Source: Paramecium octaurelia
Lineage: Eukaryota; Ciliophora; Oligohymenophorea; Peniculida; Parameciidae
DNA length: 64,000 nt
Reading direction: 5' to 3'
Assembly (NCBI GenBank): GCA_905182995.1
Contig: CAJJDP010000134.1
Span: 129,133-193,132, forward strand
Below are positions 49,668 to 63,039 of the stretch, in pieces. The translations under genes were made by a program, and so were the position numbers. The notes below the pieces were generated by a model. It saw only the letters and a program-made list of their open reading frames with translations, searched no databases and had not been told where the DNA came from. The first letter of the stretch is position 1. Each line of letters starts with the position of its first letter.

Positions 49668-51003
49668 ATGTTATTATTTATAATATTTTCAGCATTCATT
49701 GACGCAAGCAAAGGCTTGATTTATTCTAAAGATTAAACAAGTATTATCTCACTAAAATTAGATTTCTTTAAAAATCTTCTGCCTTCAGTGAATTATTATA
49801 TTGAAACAGGATATGTAAGTGTTGGAGATTTAGCATAATCAGAAAATAGATTATTTTATTCACTTCACTTAAAGGAGTCAATAATGAAAAAGTCAGATAT
49901 CAAACCAGATGATGAATTTATCCTGTGGATTTATGGTGGTCCGGGATGTTCTTCTTAGGATAGTAATTTTAATGAAAATGGACCTATCAGAGTAGATGAT
50001 GATCAGAAGTTGCACGCAAGAGTATTAATTGTTTAATAGAAAAAAGGAAACATCTTGGAACAAATAGGCACATTTAATGTACATTGATTAACCTTTTTTT
50101 ACAGGAATGAGTTACTCGACTAAAGAAGGATTAATAAATAATAGTTGGGATGCAGCAGATTTTGTAATTGAATTGTTGACATAATATTTTGAATAAAATA
50201 AAGAGTTAGCTAAAGCAAGATTACATATTTGGGGAGAAAGTTATGGTGGACATTACATACCTGTATTGGCAGAAAAAATAAAGAAAGAAACTAATTTTAA
50301 TTTGATTGGAATAGGAATTGGCGGAGCATGGTCTCATCCCAGAGTGTAAGTGATACCCACAGTTCAATAGTTAATTAATTACGGAGTCATTGATCAGTAC
50401 AGGTATGATTTAATGATGAAATCTGGAATTGAATCACTAGAAGCAATAGATGATTAAGATTATGAGAAATTCTTAATTGAGAGTGATGAGGAAATATTCT
50501 TTAATGATGTTATTGGACCCAACTTTAGATATAATATTTAAATATATGACTATGATGATGGGGACTAGTACGAAGATTTTATCAATGATCACAAGAAACA
50601 ATTTGATCTTCCTGCCAACATTACGTTTGAGGGATGCAATCAGGATATTTACATGGCTTTTGCAGAGGATCAAACTATTTCAGTTCTCCCTTCAATTGAT
50701 TATTTGCTTTCATAAGAAATTAAAGTCTTTGTTTATCATGGTTAATTGGATACTGTCGTTTCTCACACAGGAGTGGAATATTGGGTCAATTTATTAAAAT
50801 GGAAGGACTTGCCAATCTGGAAGAAATAAAAGAAATCCATCTGGAAATTTATTAATCCCAAGACAAAAATGGAAGAAACTGCTGGCACAATTAAATCTTA
50901 TAAGCATTTGCATTTTTGCATGGTTTACAATGCTGGACACATGACACCCACTGATTAGCCAGAAGCATCTTTTTAAATGTTGAAGAACTATTTCGAGATT
51001 TGA
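49668..51003 (+). CDS. Serine carboxypeptidase (S10) homologue 2
   Basis: Predicted 436 aa with one 25-nt intron at 50022-50046 (ends AAG). The signal peptide is MLLFIIFSAFIDASKG. This copy keeps the canonical S10 motifs: IYGGPGCSS (oxyanion hole with Cys), the nucleophile IWGESYGGHYIP, the Asp in VYHGQLDTVVS, and the His in YNAGHMTPTDQPEAS. By family it removes C-terminal residues at acidic pH, in lysosomes or after secretion. Length fits the family. It has the best-conserved active site of the two homologues here. Confidence 0.92.
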
Positions 51004-51133
51004 TAGTTGAAGGGTATTAACATAGTTGATTTCATTTTTAGGAAATGAGAATCCAAAAAATATAAATTAATATATATATTCATCATCACATTCTTACGAA
51101 AGAATCTCCTCTTAATTTATTTAATAAAATTGT

Positions 51134-52610
51134 ATGATTAATCAGTGCAGTAAGAAATCTTTCTTCTCTTACTTTTAATTGAAATGGGAAACAATAACTC
51201 AAAGATCCTTTGATCTTTAGGACGTATTCTAGATTATCTTGAATTCAAAAGGAAAATGCCAAAAAGCACAACTTAAATTGTCTAAATAATTTCTATGTTT
51301 AAATGATGTAAATATATAGCTTATTAAAAATTAGAAAGAACAACTTAATGTTTCAAATTACATGATTACAAAAGTAGAACACAAAATTTTGGGATCAGGT
51401 ATCAGGATATATTCCATTGAATTTTCATTGGAATTTTATGGTTCCATTGAAAAGTGGTTTGAAAAATTGAGTCTCTATTGTATTTAAACTAATTTTACTC
51501 AGAAATACTAAGTTTAAAAATTAGTCGGAGCTGGAACTTATGGCAAAGTATATTTGACTGAATTTATTGTAGGTCTATCGTGTAAAAAACAAAATTAATC
51601 AAAATATTTATGCTGTGAAGACTTTTGAAAAACAACTTCTAAGTTCTCTTGACGATTAGGAAGGCTTGGTAAAGGAGATTGGAATTCTGAGGACCTTAGA
51701 TCATCGAGGTGTCATAAAACTTCATGAAGTGTATGAGAGCGAATAATTCGTTTTTTTGGTTTTTGAATTCCTATAGAGTAAGACTCTAAATGACACATTG
51801 GAAAGAGGAGTTACAATAGCAGAATCTTAGGCCTTCAATATCATTAAGGATCTGCTTGAAACAGTGTTATATATTCACGAATAAGGGATTTTACATAGAG
51901 ATTTAAAACCTGATAATATATTATTGAGAAATGAAACATAAAAATATGTTATTATAGATTTTGGATTGGCTGACATATACAGGGAAGATGGGCAGTATTT
52001 ATTTATTAAGTGTGGAACTCCAGGATATTGTGCACCAGAAATCTTGTGCAATTAAACTTATGATCAAAAGGTAGATGTCTTCAGTCTTGGAGTTATTTTG
52101 TATTAGATGTTGACAGGATTAAATCCCTTCTATTCAAAAAACTATGATGATAGATATAAGCTAAATAAAGAGTCAAAACTGGATTACAGCAAGGTTAAAG
52201 TGTCTTATGATGCTCTTGATTTGCTTTAAGGCATGTTGAATCGACACCCATAGAAGCGGTTTAGCGCTAAGGAAGCCTTAAATCATCGTTATTTTCAATA
52301 GCAAAAGCAACATCATCATGTTCCTTCACTTTCCCATCTTTCTGATACGCTTTTGAATACTGGAAGTTAGATTTCATCACCTCGATTTGAGGGCAATTTC
52401 AATTTTTTTGAAATAGGTGAGTCTTCCAGTCGTTTCACAAGTCCTTTACTCTCTCCCAAATTAAGTCCAAGATTTGAGGAATTAGACAAGGAAATTTTGA
52501 ATCATTAGAACACTTACAGTTTACATGTAACAAATTTGAAAGCTGGAGGATAAAAAATAAATTATGATGAGACATTAGAGAAACTGATTTAGAAATATTA
52601 AAGGACTTGA
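51134..52610 (+). CDS. Ser/Thr protein kinase (CAMK-like) with N-terminal PH-like domain
   Basis: Predicted 483 aa; intron 51548-51572. The first 120 residues (FQLKWETITQRSFDLQDV, SIEKWFEKLSLYC) look like a PH domain that ends in the usual C-terminal Trp helix. The kinase domain follows: Gly loop VGAGTYGKVY, YAVKTFEKQ, LHRDLKPDNILL, IDFGLADIY, GYCAPEIL, VDVFSLGVILYQMLTG and KRFSAKEALNH. All catalytic residues are present. The tail is Ser/Pro-rich. This layout is common in a ciliate CAMK-like group. The ATG at 51184 (MGNNNSK) is out of frame, so the upstream ATG was chosen. Confidence 0.87.
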
Positions 52611-52691
52611 AATTTATTTAATTTACATCCATTTGGATATAAAGTCTTTAGTTGACTTTTTTAATTGAATTATTAATAATATCAATTTTTA

Positions 52692-54134
52692 ATGTAATAT
52701 GAAAATGATCGTATTGATAGAGACACCTTAAGAAGAGATCAGTAACTAAATAGTTTTTTGTCCAAAATCCGTGAACAAGTGATGAAAGGTTATGTGGTAG
52801 AAATTAAAACAAGAGCCAACACTTAATATTAAGTAAAAATATTGATCAAATTAGTTAGAAAATAATTCAAAGTAGAGTTCTGGGCTTTCATCTAAGAGCA
52901 ATTCTTTGATTAATGAATACCGCTTAAATTAAAATGAGATTATAAAGGATTTAGACGAAATTATCATATCATCTGAACGTGATAACCATTAAACTATTCG
53001 ATTAACCAACTCATTTTGCTAATCTCCTCCGAAAGTGAAGTGGGAAATTATGAAACCTGTTGTTTTGGATGATCATTTGTAATCTGATCAAACATTTTTA
53101 TCCTTCCCAAGTAAATTAGAAATGAACAGTCCTCTTTATTAAATTAATAAATAATTAGAGGAGATTGAGATTAATTAGGAGACTGGAAATTGTGTTGAGT
53201 TTATTAAAATACTAAAGAAAATATCTTTTGACCTAAGAGAACATATTAAAACAAGCGGAGATTCTAAAAATTAATAAATAGTTAACGGAATTCAAATGGT
53301 CAGAGCGTTATGCCTACTAACAAGATTTTATAAATAAATAGCTGATTTTCCACATGCGATCAGATCACTAAAAAAAATAAAGAAATTTTTTTTAATTACT
53401 GATCCAAATTTAATAGGAAAAATATAGATCGAATTGGGAAAATTATACTTTCTCAATCAATCATATGATATTTCTTAGAAAACTTTTTATGAGGCTCTCC
53501 TGCATTATGAAAAGTTGCAATGGAAATCAGAAATCTCATCCATTTTATTATGGATGGCTAAAATAAATTCCTTAACAAGTATTTAATGAATTTATGGTAG
53601 AAAACTTTGAATCTGCTAAAAAAATGGTTTATGGAGCTATCTCAATTTTAAAAGATTATCTTCAAGAGGATGATGAATAAATAGCTGAAGCTTACGTTAT
53701 TTTAGGTGAGTGCAATTACTTAGCCAAAAACTAAGAACAAGCTTTGGAATTTCTAAAGAAAGCAATTTAGATGAAGTTTAAAAAGTATAATACCTACAAT
53801 CACATACGATTTGTAGAGGTTTACAACTTGGTAGGGTTGACTTATGGGTTGGTTCCTGACATTTAATAATCTCTTAAATACCTCTTATAGGCTTTATAAT
53901 GTTTTTAGTACTACATTTTTTAAACCTAGATATAACTGTGTTTAGAGAGCTTAAATTCTTAATAACATAGCTGTGATTTATCAATCATAAGGTGATATAG
54001 AAAAGGCTTAAAAATGCCATGTCAAAGCAAAAGAAATCTATACTACATATTTACCAAGCAAACATCATTAAATGGAAAGATTACTCTTAAATCAAACATG
54101 TCTATCTCGTTTCTAGGGTAATAGTTAACAATGA
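52692..54134 (+). CDS. TPR-repeat protein
   Basis: Predicted 458 aa; introns 52833-52854, 53579-53600 and 53908-53929. The N-terminal 200 residues are polar and low complexity. From about residue 220 the protein is helical with tetratricopeptide-like units, for example IELGKLYFLNQSYDISQKTF, AEAYVILGECNYLAKNQEQ and ILNNIAVIYQSQGDIEKAQK. The gene lies 81 nt behind the kinase gene on the same strand. TPR proteins act as scaffolds; the partner is unknown. Confidence 0.8.
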
Positions 54135-54213
54135 ATTTATTATATCTTTTATTTTATGTGAATTTCAAAACCTTTTATACACATTCTGAACTATCTAAAA
54201 TGAAATAATAAAA

Positions 54214-55471
<1,258 letters not shown>

Positions 55472-55533
55472 TTTAATTAATATTATTTATAGATGTGGGT
55501 AATGGGGATTTGTTTATATAATTAAATTTAAAT

Positions 55534-56999
55534 ATGAAGCTGAAGAGGTTTCTCTTGAGGTACTACCCTCCTGGCATCATTCTAGAGTACATTCGCAGCA
55601 ATGGAGAATAGGAGACTAAGTCTATTGATTTGTTAAATCTAAGCAATGAGTAATGTTTGCATTTTATCAATAGTACGGATGTGGATCAGTTGGTCGATGA
55701 AATTGTGATGGAGGAACCAATCATTTCAGAAAGCAGAAAGCCTTAACTAGCAGCATTGATTCGCAGTATAAACCTATTTAATTTAGAACTTATTGAAAAG
55801 ATCGAATCAAAAAAGGAACAATCATTTGAGTTATTCAAGACCCTTAAAGGTCATATGTTGCCTCTAACAAATTGTGCATTCAATAAGAACGGGGACAAGT
55901 ATTGATTCCACTATGTAGATTCATCACAGGTAGTTATGATAGAACTTGTAAAGTATGGAACACCTTCACAGGAGAATAAATGGTCTCTCTTGAAGGTCAT
56001 AAGAATGTTGTTTATTGCATTGCATTCAACAATCCCTTTGGGTATTCTTAAATCAATATTCCCATAGAGATCGCGTTGTCACAGGCTCTTTTGATAAAAC
56101 TGCGAAAATATGGGATGCCAGCTCAGGAAAGTGTCTCCAAACACTTGTGGGTCATCAATATGAAATAGTTTGTATTTCCTTTGATCCTCATTCCTTACTT
56201 GTGGCAACAGGATCTATGGATAAGAGTGCGAGATTATGGGATGTTGAGACAGGAAAATAAATTGCCAGATTGGATGGACACGAGGGTGAAATTGTCAGTT
56301 TACATTTCAATTCTGATGGTGACAAATTACTCACAGGGTCATTTGATAAAACTGCAATGGTAAACATGTGCTTTACAAAATAGATTTGGGATGTGAGATC
56401 TGGAGAATGTATCCACATTTTAGACGAACATACAGGAGAGATTTCTAGCACTTAGTTTGAATTCACAGGAGATTATTGTGGTACTGGCTCCATAGATAAG
56501 TAATTAAAATCTTAGACCTATTAGAACTTGCAAAATTTGGGACATTAAAACAGGAAAATGCATTGAAACACTCAGGGGACATCAAGATGAAGTTCAAGAT
56601 ATCTGCTTCAATTCTACAGGTTTCTTTTTTCACCTATCAACTCCAAGGAACTAGATTAGTGACAGTCTCAGCTGATGCAACAGGAAGACTTTATAATGTC
56701 CATACTGGAGAGTGCATAGCCCAGCTCTTAGGACACAAAGGAGAAATCTCTAAAGTTGCATTTAATCCATCAGGAAATAAAATTATTACAGCTAGTGCCG
56801 ACAATACAGCAAGAATATTGTAAATATAGCTCTTATAAATTTCAGTTCAGAAACTGGGGAATGTCTGTAAGTATTGGAAGGTCATACTGATGAAATATTT
56901 AGTTGTGCATTCAATTATGAAGGAGATATAATCATCACAGGATCTAAAGATAATACATGCAAAATTTGGAAAGAAGTTAATCTTTAGGTTAAAAAATGA
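55534..56999 (+). CDS. DAW1: Dynein assembly factor with WD repeats 1 (DAW1/ODA16)
   Basis: Predicted 438 aa with six introns: 55899-55918, 56042-56067, 56360-56383, 56500-56524, 56620-56647 and 56820-56845. The N-terminal 90 residues match DAW1 ([20 protein letters not shown]), followed by eight WD40 repeats: [81 protein letters not shown] and so on to [15 protein letters not shown]16/DAW1 is an adaptor between outer dynein arms and intraflagellar transport (known from Chlamydomonas). Length (415-440) and domain layout are complete. Confidence 0.93.
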
Positions 57000-57447
57000 C
57001 TGTTTCCATATATATCTATATATATTCATTAAACCCTCTATGAATGCGATGACATTATTTATGTATCGCATTTATCTTTATTTTGTTCATTCAAAAACAA
57101 TTGATTCTTTTTTCAAAGATTCTGCTATTCTGGAATGGAAATTTGAAATTAAATAGTTTATATTTCAAATGTATTTATCAATAGTATCGAATCATTTGAT
57201 GTTAGAACAACTATTAACTATAAAAAACAAGATTAATCTTACTTTTAATGATTTTTCATTTAAAAATATTGTAAAAAAACAAGAATTTAATTAAGATCAT
57301 GTTTTATTGTAATGATTTCATAAAAATTTAGTTAAGTTTATGAAATAACAATAAATATTGTCAGAAAAAATATGTAAAATCTAATTCTACAGGTTTTCAA
57401 CATAATTTAATTATAAAAATTGAAGTTTATAATTAATTAAATTACAA
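57000..57447. other. Intergenic region
   Basis: About 450 nt between genes on the same strand, AT-rich, including a short TA-rich tract near 57010-57030. No gene seen. Confidence 0.55.
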
Positions 57448-59373
57448 ATGGATGACACTATAAAAGAGTCTGCTTACTTACTCAGCATTGCATATTTACT
57501 ATTGGGTTTAATTTTTATTTTGTTGGCCCTTTATAGTATACCGTGTCTTTGGAAAGCTTGGAAATGTAGACAATTCTTTCCAAAAATTTTTTATCTGTTT
57601 ATATTAGCCATTTGTTGTGACTAAGCAACATACTAGGTGCTCTATTTATATGAAGTATTTAGAACTTATTTCAAAGGTCATCACAGCCATAAAGCAAGAA
57701 AAAGATGAGAACTCATAAACAGAATCATTCCGTATAATTTTCTTTCAAACAATCTATGTTCCAGATGCCATCTTTTTTGTTATCTACTTTTCACTATTTT
57801 GGCAGTTCTTGATAATGATGCACCATGGTAGAATTAAAACTGGAAGCATTTTAGTTGGTATAACATATGTCAAATAAATCAGGTAAAAGGAACTGGAATC
57901 CTGAGTAAGCTAATTCAAAAGTTCGTTTAATATTATACCTGTATATAATTGGTCAAGCTACTGTAATTTGGTTATTCATGGCCTAGGGACTATCCCCGAA
58001 AGCAATAATGATATGCGATATAGCAGTTAATGCTTCTGTGCCAATTATTGTAATAATAATGGTTCTGTACCTAAATATTAAATTTTCTGGGTCACCTTTT
58101 GTGTCTAACAGATATGAGAAAAGTAACAACAAAATACAATAACTATTATGGATTTGGATTTTATTAAGAATTCCTTAATTGGCTGTTAATGTTGTAGTAG
58201 TTGTTTATAATGATGAGTTAATAGCTTTAATGGGTGGGAAATTGAAGGTAACCTTTATTGAATAGTTATTTTTGATTTTGTTTATAGTTGGGGATATTAT
58301 AATTGTGTAAATTATCCCAGTGATGATGGCGATGTCTAATAGTTTTTTGAGTGCATTACTACTAGATCACAATAGAATGAATTAACTTTTCAGCGTGGAA
58401 ACCTTTTCAGGTGAAATAAATGTTTAGGAATAAACATAAGGTTAAGTTCCTCTTAAAAACAACCCAAGAGATGATTCATTATTTAAAGACTTAAAATTAA
58501 AAGATTTAGATATTAATGACAGACAATTCTTTAGGAAATACAATGGATTTGGGGAGATTAAAGTGGCCACTATTAAAAGAGACGCTAAGAAATATGCAGT
58601 CAGAATTATTTAATTTAAAGAATTAAGTTCCTTTTTAATAGATGAAACTAAATAAGAAATTGAGTAGATCAATAAAATTAAAAAGGGATATAAGATTCTT
58701 TGGTTTGATTTTAATGAATCTAGCATGTATTTATTGTCAAAATATTATCCTAATTCAAATTTAAATAACTTTATTCATAAAAACACTGGTACTGATAATT
58801 AGCAAATCAAAGATATCACAAGTAGTTATACAAATAAATAGTTGTTGATTCGAGTTAATATTGCTACAGATCTCATTAAAGCTATATAGAACTTGCATGA
58901 TTAAAATGTTGTTCATGGTCATCTAAATTCAAGTAATGTGTTGTTTAACGATAAATTCAAACTTAAAATTGTGGATTATGGACTAAGAGCAATAAAAAAA
59001 TATGCTAGTTTAGTTAATGGATATGTTAATAAAAATGGATATATAGCACCTGAATGTTTGAGCGATAAGGGTAGTGTTGTTTCTCACTCAGCCATCAAAG
59101 AATCTGATATCTATTCATTCGGAATGATTCTCTATCAATTATTTACTGAAACTATACCATTCTTTGTATTTATTTCATCTTAAATAGAATATGCCATAAA
59201 AAGAAATAATTCAACTTGTTTAAGAATAATAATCAAGACCAAAAATTCCAGCTTCACTTAACTCAAATATTGCTACTTTAATTAGATGCTGTTGGTAATA
59301 AGACCCCGTTAAAAGACCTAATTACAATTAGATTCTATAAACTTTGAAATAAATATCAGATAGTTTAGAATGA
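57448..59373 (+). CDS. Multi-span receptor-like membrane protein fused to a pseudokinase
   Basis: Predicted 618 aa; introns 57655-57676 (ends AAG), 57858-57882 and 59166-59187. About seven membrane helices fill residues 10-290 (IAYLLLGLIFILLALYSI, PKIFYLFILAICCDQATYQV, DAIFFVIYFSLFWQFLIMM, ILYLYIIGQATVIWLFMA, VPIIVIIMVLYLNIK, LFLILFIVGDIIIVQIIPV). A cytosolic kinase-like domain follows. Its catalytic loop is HGHLNSSN instead of HRDLKxxN and the metal site is DYG for DFG, so it probably cannot transfer phosphate. GYIAPE and DIYSFGMILYQL remain, and it ends near CCWQQDPVKRPNYNQIL (subdomain XI). The 7-TM-like part resembles THH1/TOM1-type proteins only loosely. Confidence 0.82.
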
Positions 59374-59561
59374 TAAGCCTATTTTTATTATTATTATTTC
59401 AATTATAAACTTAAGGATAAATTTATGATACCCTTAAAATGAGATTGAAATTAGATTAGATAAGAATAAAGAAAATTCTGTAAAAACATACAATGTACTC
59501 TTTTCTATAATATATTTTTATTAAGAATAAAATATCAAATTAAAACATAGACATAATTAAA
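59374..59561. other. Intergenic spacer before MFS gene 1
   Basis: 188 nt, AT-rich; nothing else recognised. Confidence 0.6.
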
Positions 59562-60936
59562 ATGAAATTTCTTTCTGAATTTGCTTTGTTAAATTTAGGA
59601 AACTTAATCTGTTGTCTAGGATTGTCATTAATAGCTCCATTTTATCCTACATATGCTCAAAAGTTCGATGTCACAGGGTCCTTATTGGGACTTATTTTTG
59701 GAATAAATCCAATCGGAGGAATGTTGTCTTCATTAATTGTGGGAAAGATCCTAAATAATGTAACCAATTTATACTTATAGAAAGAACAATCAAACCACTC
59801 TTTTATCATTAGGAATGCTTATTTAATCCATAGGGTTGTTTTGCTACCCACTTTTAACACTCACTACTGATCGAACGATGTTTATTACTATTTCATTATT
59901 AGGCAGATTTATTAGTGGATTTGTAATTATCATCTTTATATCTTAGGGATCTTAAACATTTTTGACTCCCCTATATGCAGCAATTCCATAGAAATATCCA
60001 GAATCAGTCGATTAAAAAATGGCAATTGCAGAATTTTTTTCTTCTTTTGGATTTCTTTGTGGACCAGTTATAGGGTCTCTTTTATACACTCTTGGAGGGT
60101 TCTCATTTCCATTTATACTTTTTGCATCTTGCTCTGTGATCATAGCCATAATTTTAAAATTAAACATCGGTAATAATGTATAAAAAACAATTGTTTAAAA
60201 TTCTGAACCTATAATAAATCATGAATACGATATAAATTACTAATCTGAATCAATACTTCAAAATGAGTAGATTGAGTCATCAATTGGCTATGCTTAGCTC
60301 ATTAAATTATTTCCAGTAATCTCTTCATTATTTATAATGTTGGCGTTATGCATAACTTTTACATTTTATTCTCCAATATCATCTCTTTACTTTGAAGAAC
60401 AATTTAGCGTGCCTCCAGAAAATGTAGGCTATTACATGGCGGCAACTCCTTTGGCATATAGTATTGGAGCATTGATAATCTCAAGAATTAAATTTAATAA
60501 ACCGAGAGCTATAATATCGGGCATGATTTTAGTAACAATTTCCTAGTTTTTTATGGGTCCTGATCCAATAATGAATATTGATCCAAGAATTTATATCACT
60601 GTTAGTGCATAATTTACTTATGGATTATTTTCAGCTCCTCCTTATATACTGGTTCTCCCTTATATTACTGAAAAATTGGAATAAAAATTTAAGAAGTCAG
60701 ATCATGAAAAATGTATATCATTAGCATCAGGTCTGTTTAATGCAGTAATTTCAGCAGGAGAGTGTTTAGGCCCAATATTCTCAGGTGCAATTGCTGAATT
60801 TTTTTCATTTCAAAGAGCATGCAGTTTTTTGGGTTTATATTTAGTTGCCACAACTTTGTTATTTTTCCCAAATTTGTTTCTGTCAAAGAAAAAATATTAG
60901 AAAGCTTAAGTTAAAGCTTATGAAGAATATTTGTGA
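59562..60936 (+). CDS. Major facilitator superfamily transporter (SLC18B1-like), copy 1
   Basis: Predicted 441 aa; introns 59760-59784 (ends AAG) and 59923-59946. About twelve membrane helices. The first half has LSLIAPFYPTYAQKF and FGINPIGGMLSSLIVGKILN, the MFS A-motif region between helices 2 and 3. Helix 4-5 contains LGRFISGF and FLTPLYAAIPQKYPES. The second half has PENVGYYMAATPLAYSIG and the FFMGPDP loop, as in SLC18B1 (polyamine and vesicular amine transporters). The substrate is not readable from the sequence. A paralogue follows 2.1 kb downstream with the same two intron sites. Confidence 0.88.
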
Positions 60937-61039
60937 TTCAAGTTCATTTTGTTTATGACTTCTGTATATAATCAATTAGCATTATTATAGTTTATAAATA
61001 TTTTTTATTAGTATTTTTATTTTTTAATAGAATTAATAA

Positions 61040-62782
61040 ATGTAAATGGTTATTAATAGGATGGAATATACAAATGTCTAATTAATTTAAAACAGTCAAG
61101 AAGGAACTCTATATTTGGCTAGATAGAAAAATCAAGAAGTTATTATAAAACACCTCTCTCTAAACGAAAAAGAAATAAATATTTTGGAATAATTGATGTC
61201 AAACCCCCCAAGCAATTTTGTAAAAATATTAGATTGTGATAAAAAATCATACATTGTTATGGAAAAGGGCGATGGCACTTTAACGTAGTATTTAGATCGC
61301 TAATAATATAAATAATTAAGTATTCTGTAGAAAATTAAATTATTTGAATAAATTGCAAATGGAATTTCAGAACTTCATTCTAAATCTATAATTCATAGAG
61401 ATTTAAAACCTGATAACATAATATTTTTATAACAAAAGGACTAAACAATTTTAAAGCTTATTGATACAGGTTAGATGGATTAATTAATTAATAAGGTTTT
61501 ATTTTTATAAGATTTTGTTGGAACTGAAAATTACAGAGCTCCAGAATTATACGAAGAAAAAATTCAATACAATACTAAAGTAGATATTTGGGCTCTTGGT
61601 CTCATATTTTATGAGATGATTACAGGCTAAAGTTTAATTTAAAAAAAGAAACAAATTAAAGATTCATAATACATTAAATCAAAAATTGAATCAATTAATA
61701 TTTTTAAAGAAAGTATTCAAGGATTGCTTTTTAACATGCTGGAGTAATCTCAATTTAAGAGATGGTCAGTTCAATAAATTCTTAAGGAATTACACAGGAT
61801 TATTGAAATTATGGAATTGAAAGAAGAATTACAATAATCTAGAGAAAAGAATGAGATTCTTGAAAGTTAATGCCTGTCTTAATCAAAGACTAATCTATCT
61901 TTGAAAAATTAAGTAACAAGTTCAACTAAGGAAGTGGAGTCTCTAGATTAAAAATTACGAGAATCAATTAAGAAATCTAATAGTCAGGCTGAGACAATAA
62001 AAAAGTAAGAAAAATAAATTTAAACTGCTTAGGAAATTAATGCTAATTTACAGCTTAAAATTAATTTATTAGAAAAGTAACATGCATAATTAAAATTTGA
62101 ATCGGAAAAATATAAATCTGATATATAACTACTAGAAGAAAAAGTGATGAATTAACAATAAAATATAGATAAATTGAATATGGAAAACCAGTAAAAAAAG
62201 ATTGAGTAATCAGTTCAAATAAATCGAATCTCTATTAAACATAAAAAATTTGTTTTGTTTGGATTTCCAGGAGCTGGTAAGACGTGGATTTATAATAAAG
62301 TAAAAGGATAAAACTAAGGATATTAAAATAAAAGTACTACATGCTTTTTTGAATATTTTATTAATGATTATAAAGTTACAATAGTTGATTCACCTGTTTT
62401 TTTACATAAATCAAGCTATGATGAAGCGGAAGAAACTTATAAAAATTATGATTCTTATTTTTAAGAAAATTCAATTGATGGCATTGTCTTGGTTGTTTAA
62501 TATGAAAGAATTGATTTGATGAAACGATAATTAAATGACTGTATGAGAATATTCAAAAAAATTTCAGCTGTAATTGTCACTATGTTCAATGATACAGAGG
62601 TTATATCATAGAACGAAGAAGAATAGGTTAGGAATAAATTTCAATTTCATAATGTGGATATCCATTTTACAAATTAGAAGGCTAGCTAAACGGATTTATT
62701 AGATATTTTTTTTTAAATAAATTCTAACCATACATAACCATAAATAGATTATCAGAACATTTTTAAAATATATATCGAATGA
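61040..62782 (+). CDS. Protein kinase-like / coiled-coil / P-loop GTPase fusion
   Basis: Predicted 580 aa in one exon (an ATG at 61061 is another possible start). Residues about 8-255 are kinase-like: EVIIKHL carries the Lys, SIIHRDLKPDNIIF is intact, but the DFG position reads LIDTGQM. RAPELYEE and KVDIWALGLIFYEMITG follow. Residues 260-395 are Gln/Lys/Glu coiled coil. The C-terminal 170 residues begin a Ras-fold: P-loop FGFPGAGKTWI, STTCFFEYF (switch I Thr), VTIVDSPVF (G3, DSP for DTPG), GIVLVV and AVIVTMFND (G4-like). This is AIG1/septin-like but the G-protein family is uncertain. Confidence 0.8.
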
Positions 62783-63039
62783 TAATAAAATACATAATAA
62801 TATTATAAGTTAATATAATCATAATGAAAATAATGTTGAAAACGTATTCTACTAAGCTAGAATTAAATTAACAAATTACTCAGTTTTTTACAATCGAATA
62901 TATCTACAATGTTTAATAATTTTATGAAAACAAGAATTTTAAATCAGAGACTGTTTTCTATCCTTTTAAATTTATATTCAATTTTTATACAAATTAAAAA
63001 CGAACTTTAATTTTATTTCATTAAATACAAACAATTGTC

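Noticed and set aside
51184-51213. MGNNNSK start resembling an N-myristoylation signal before the kinase
   Set aside because: The frame reaches TGA after nine codons, while an upstream ATG at 51134 is in frame with the PH-like region.
57858-57882. Alternative intron starting at 57884
   Set aside because: Only the 57858-57882 intron keeps the frame into the fourth membrane helix.
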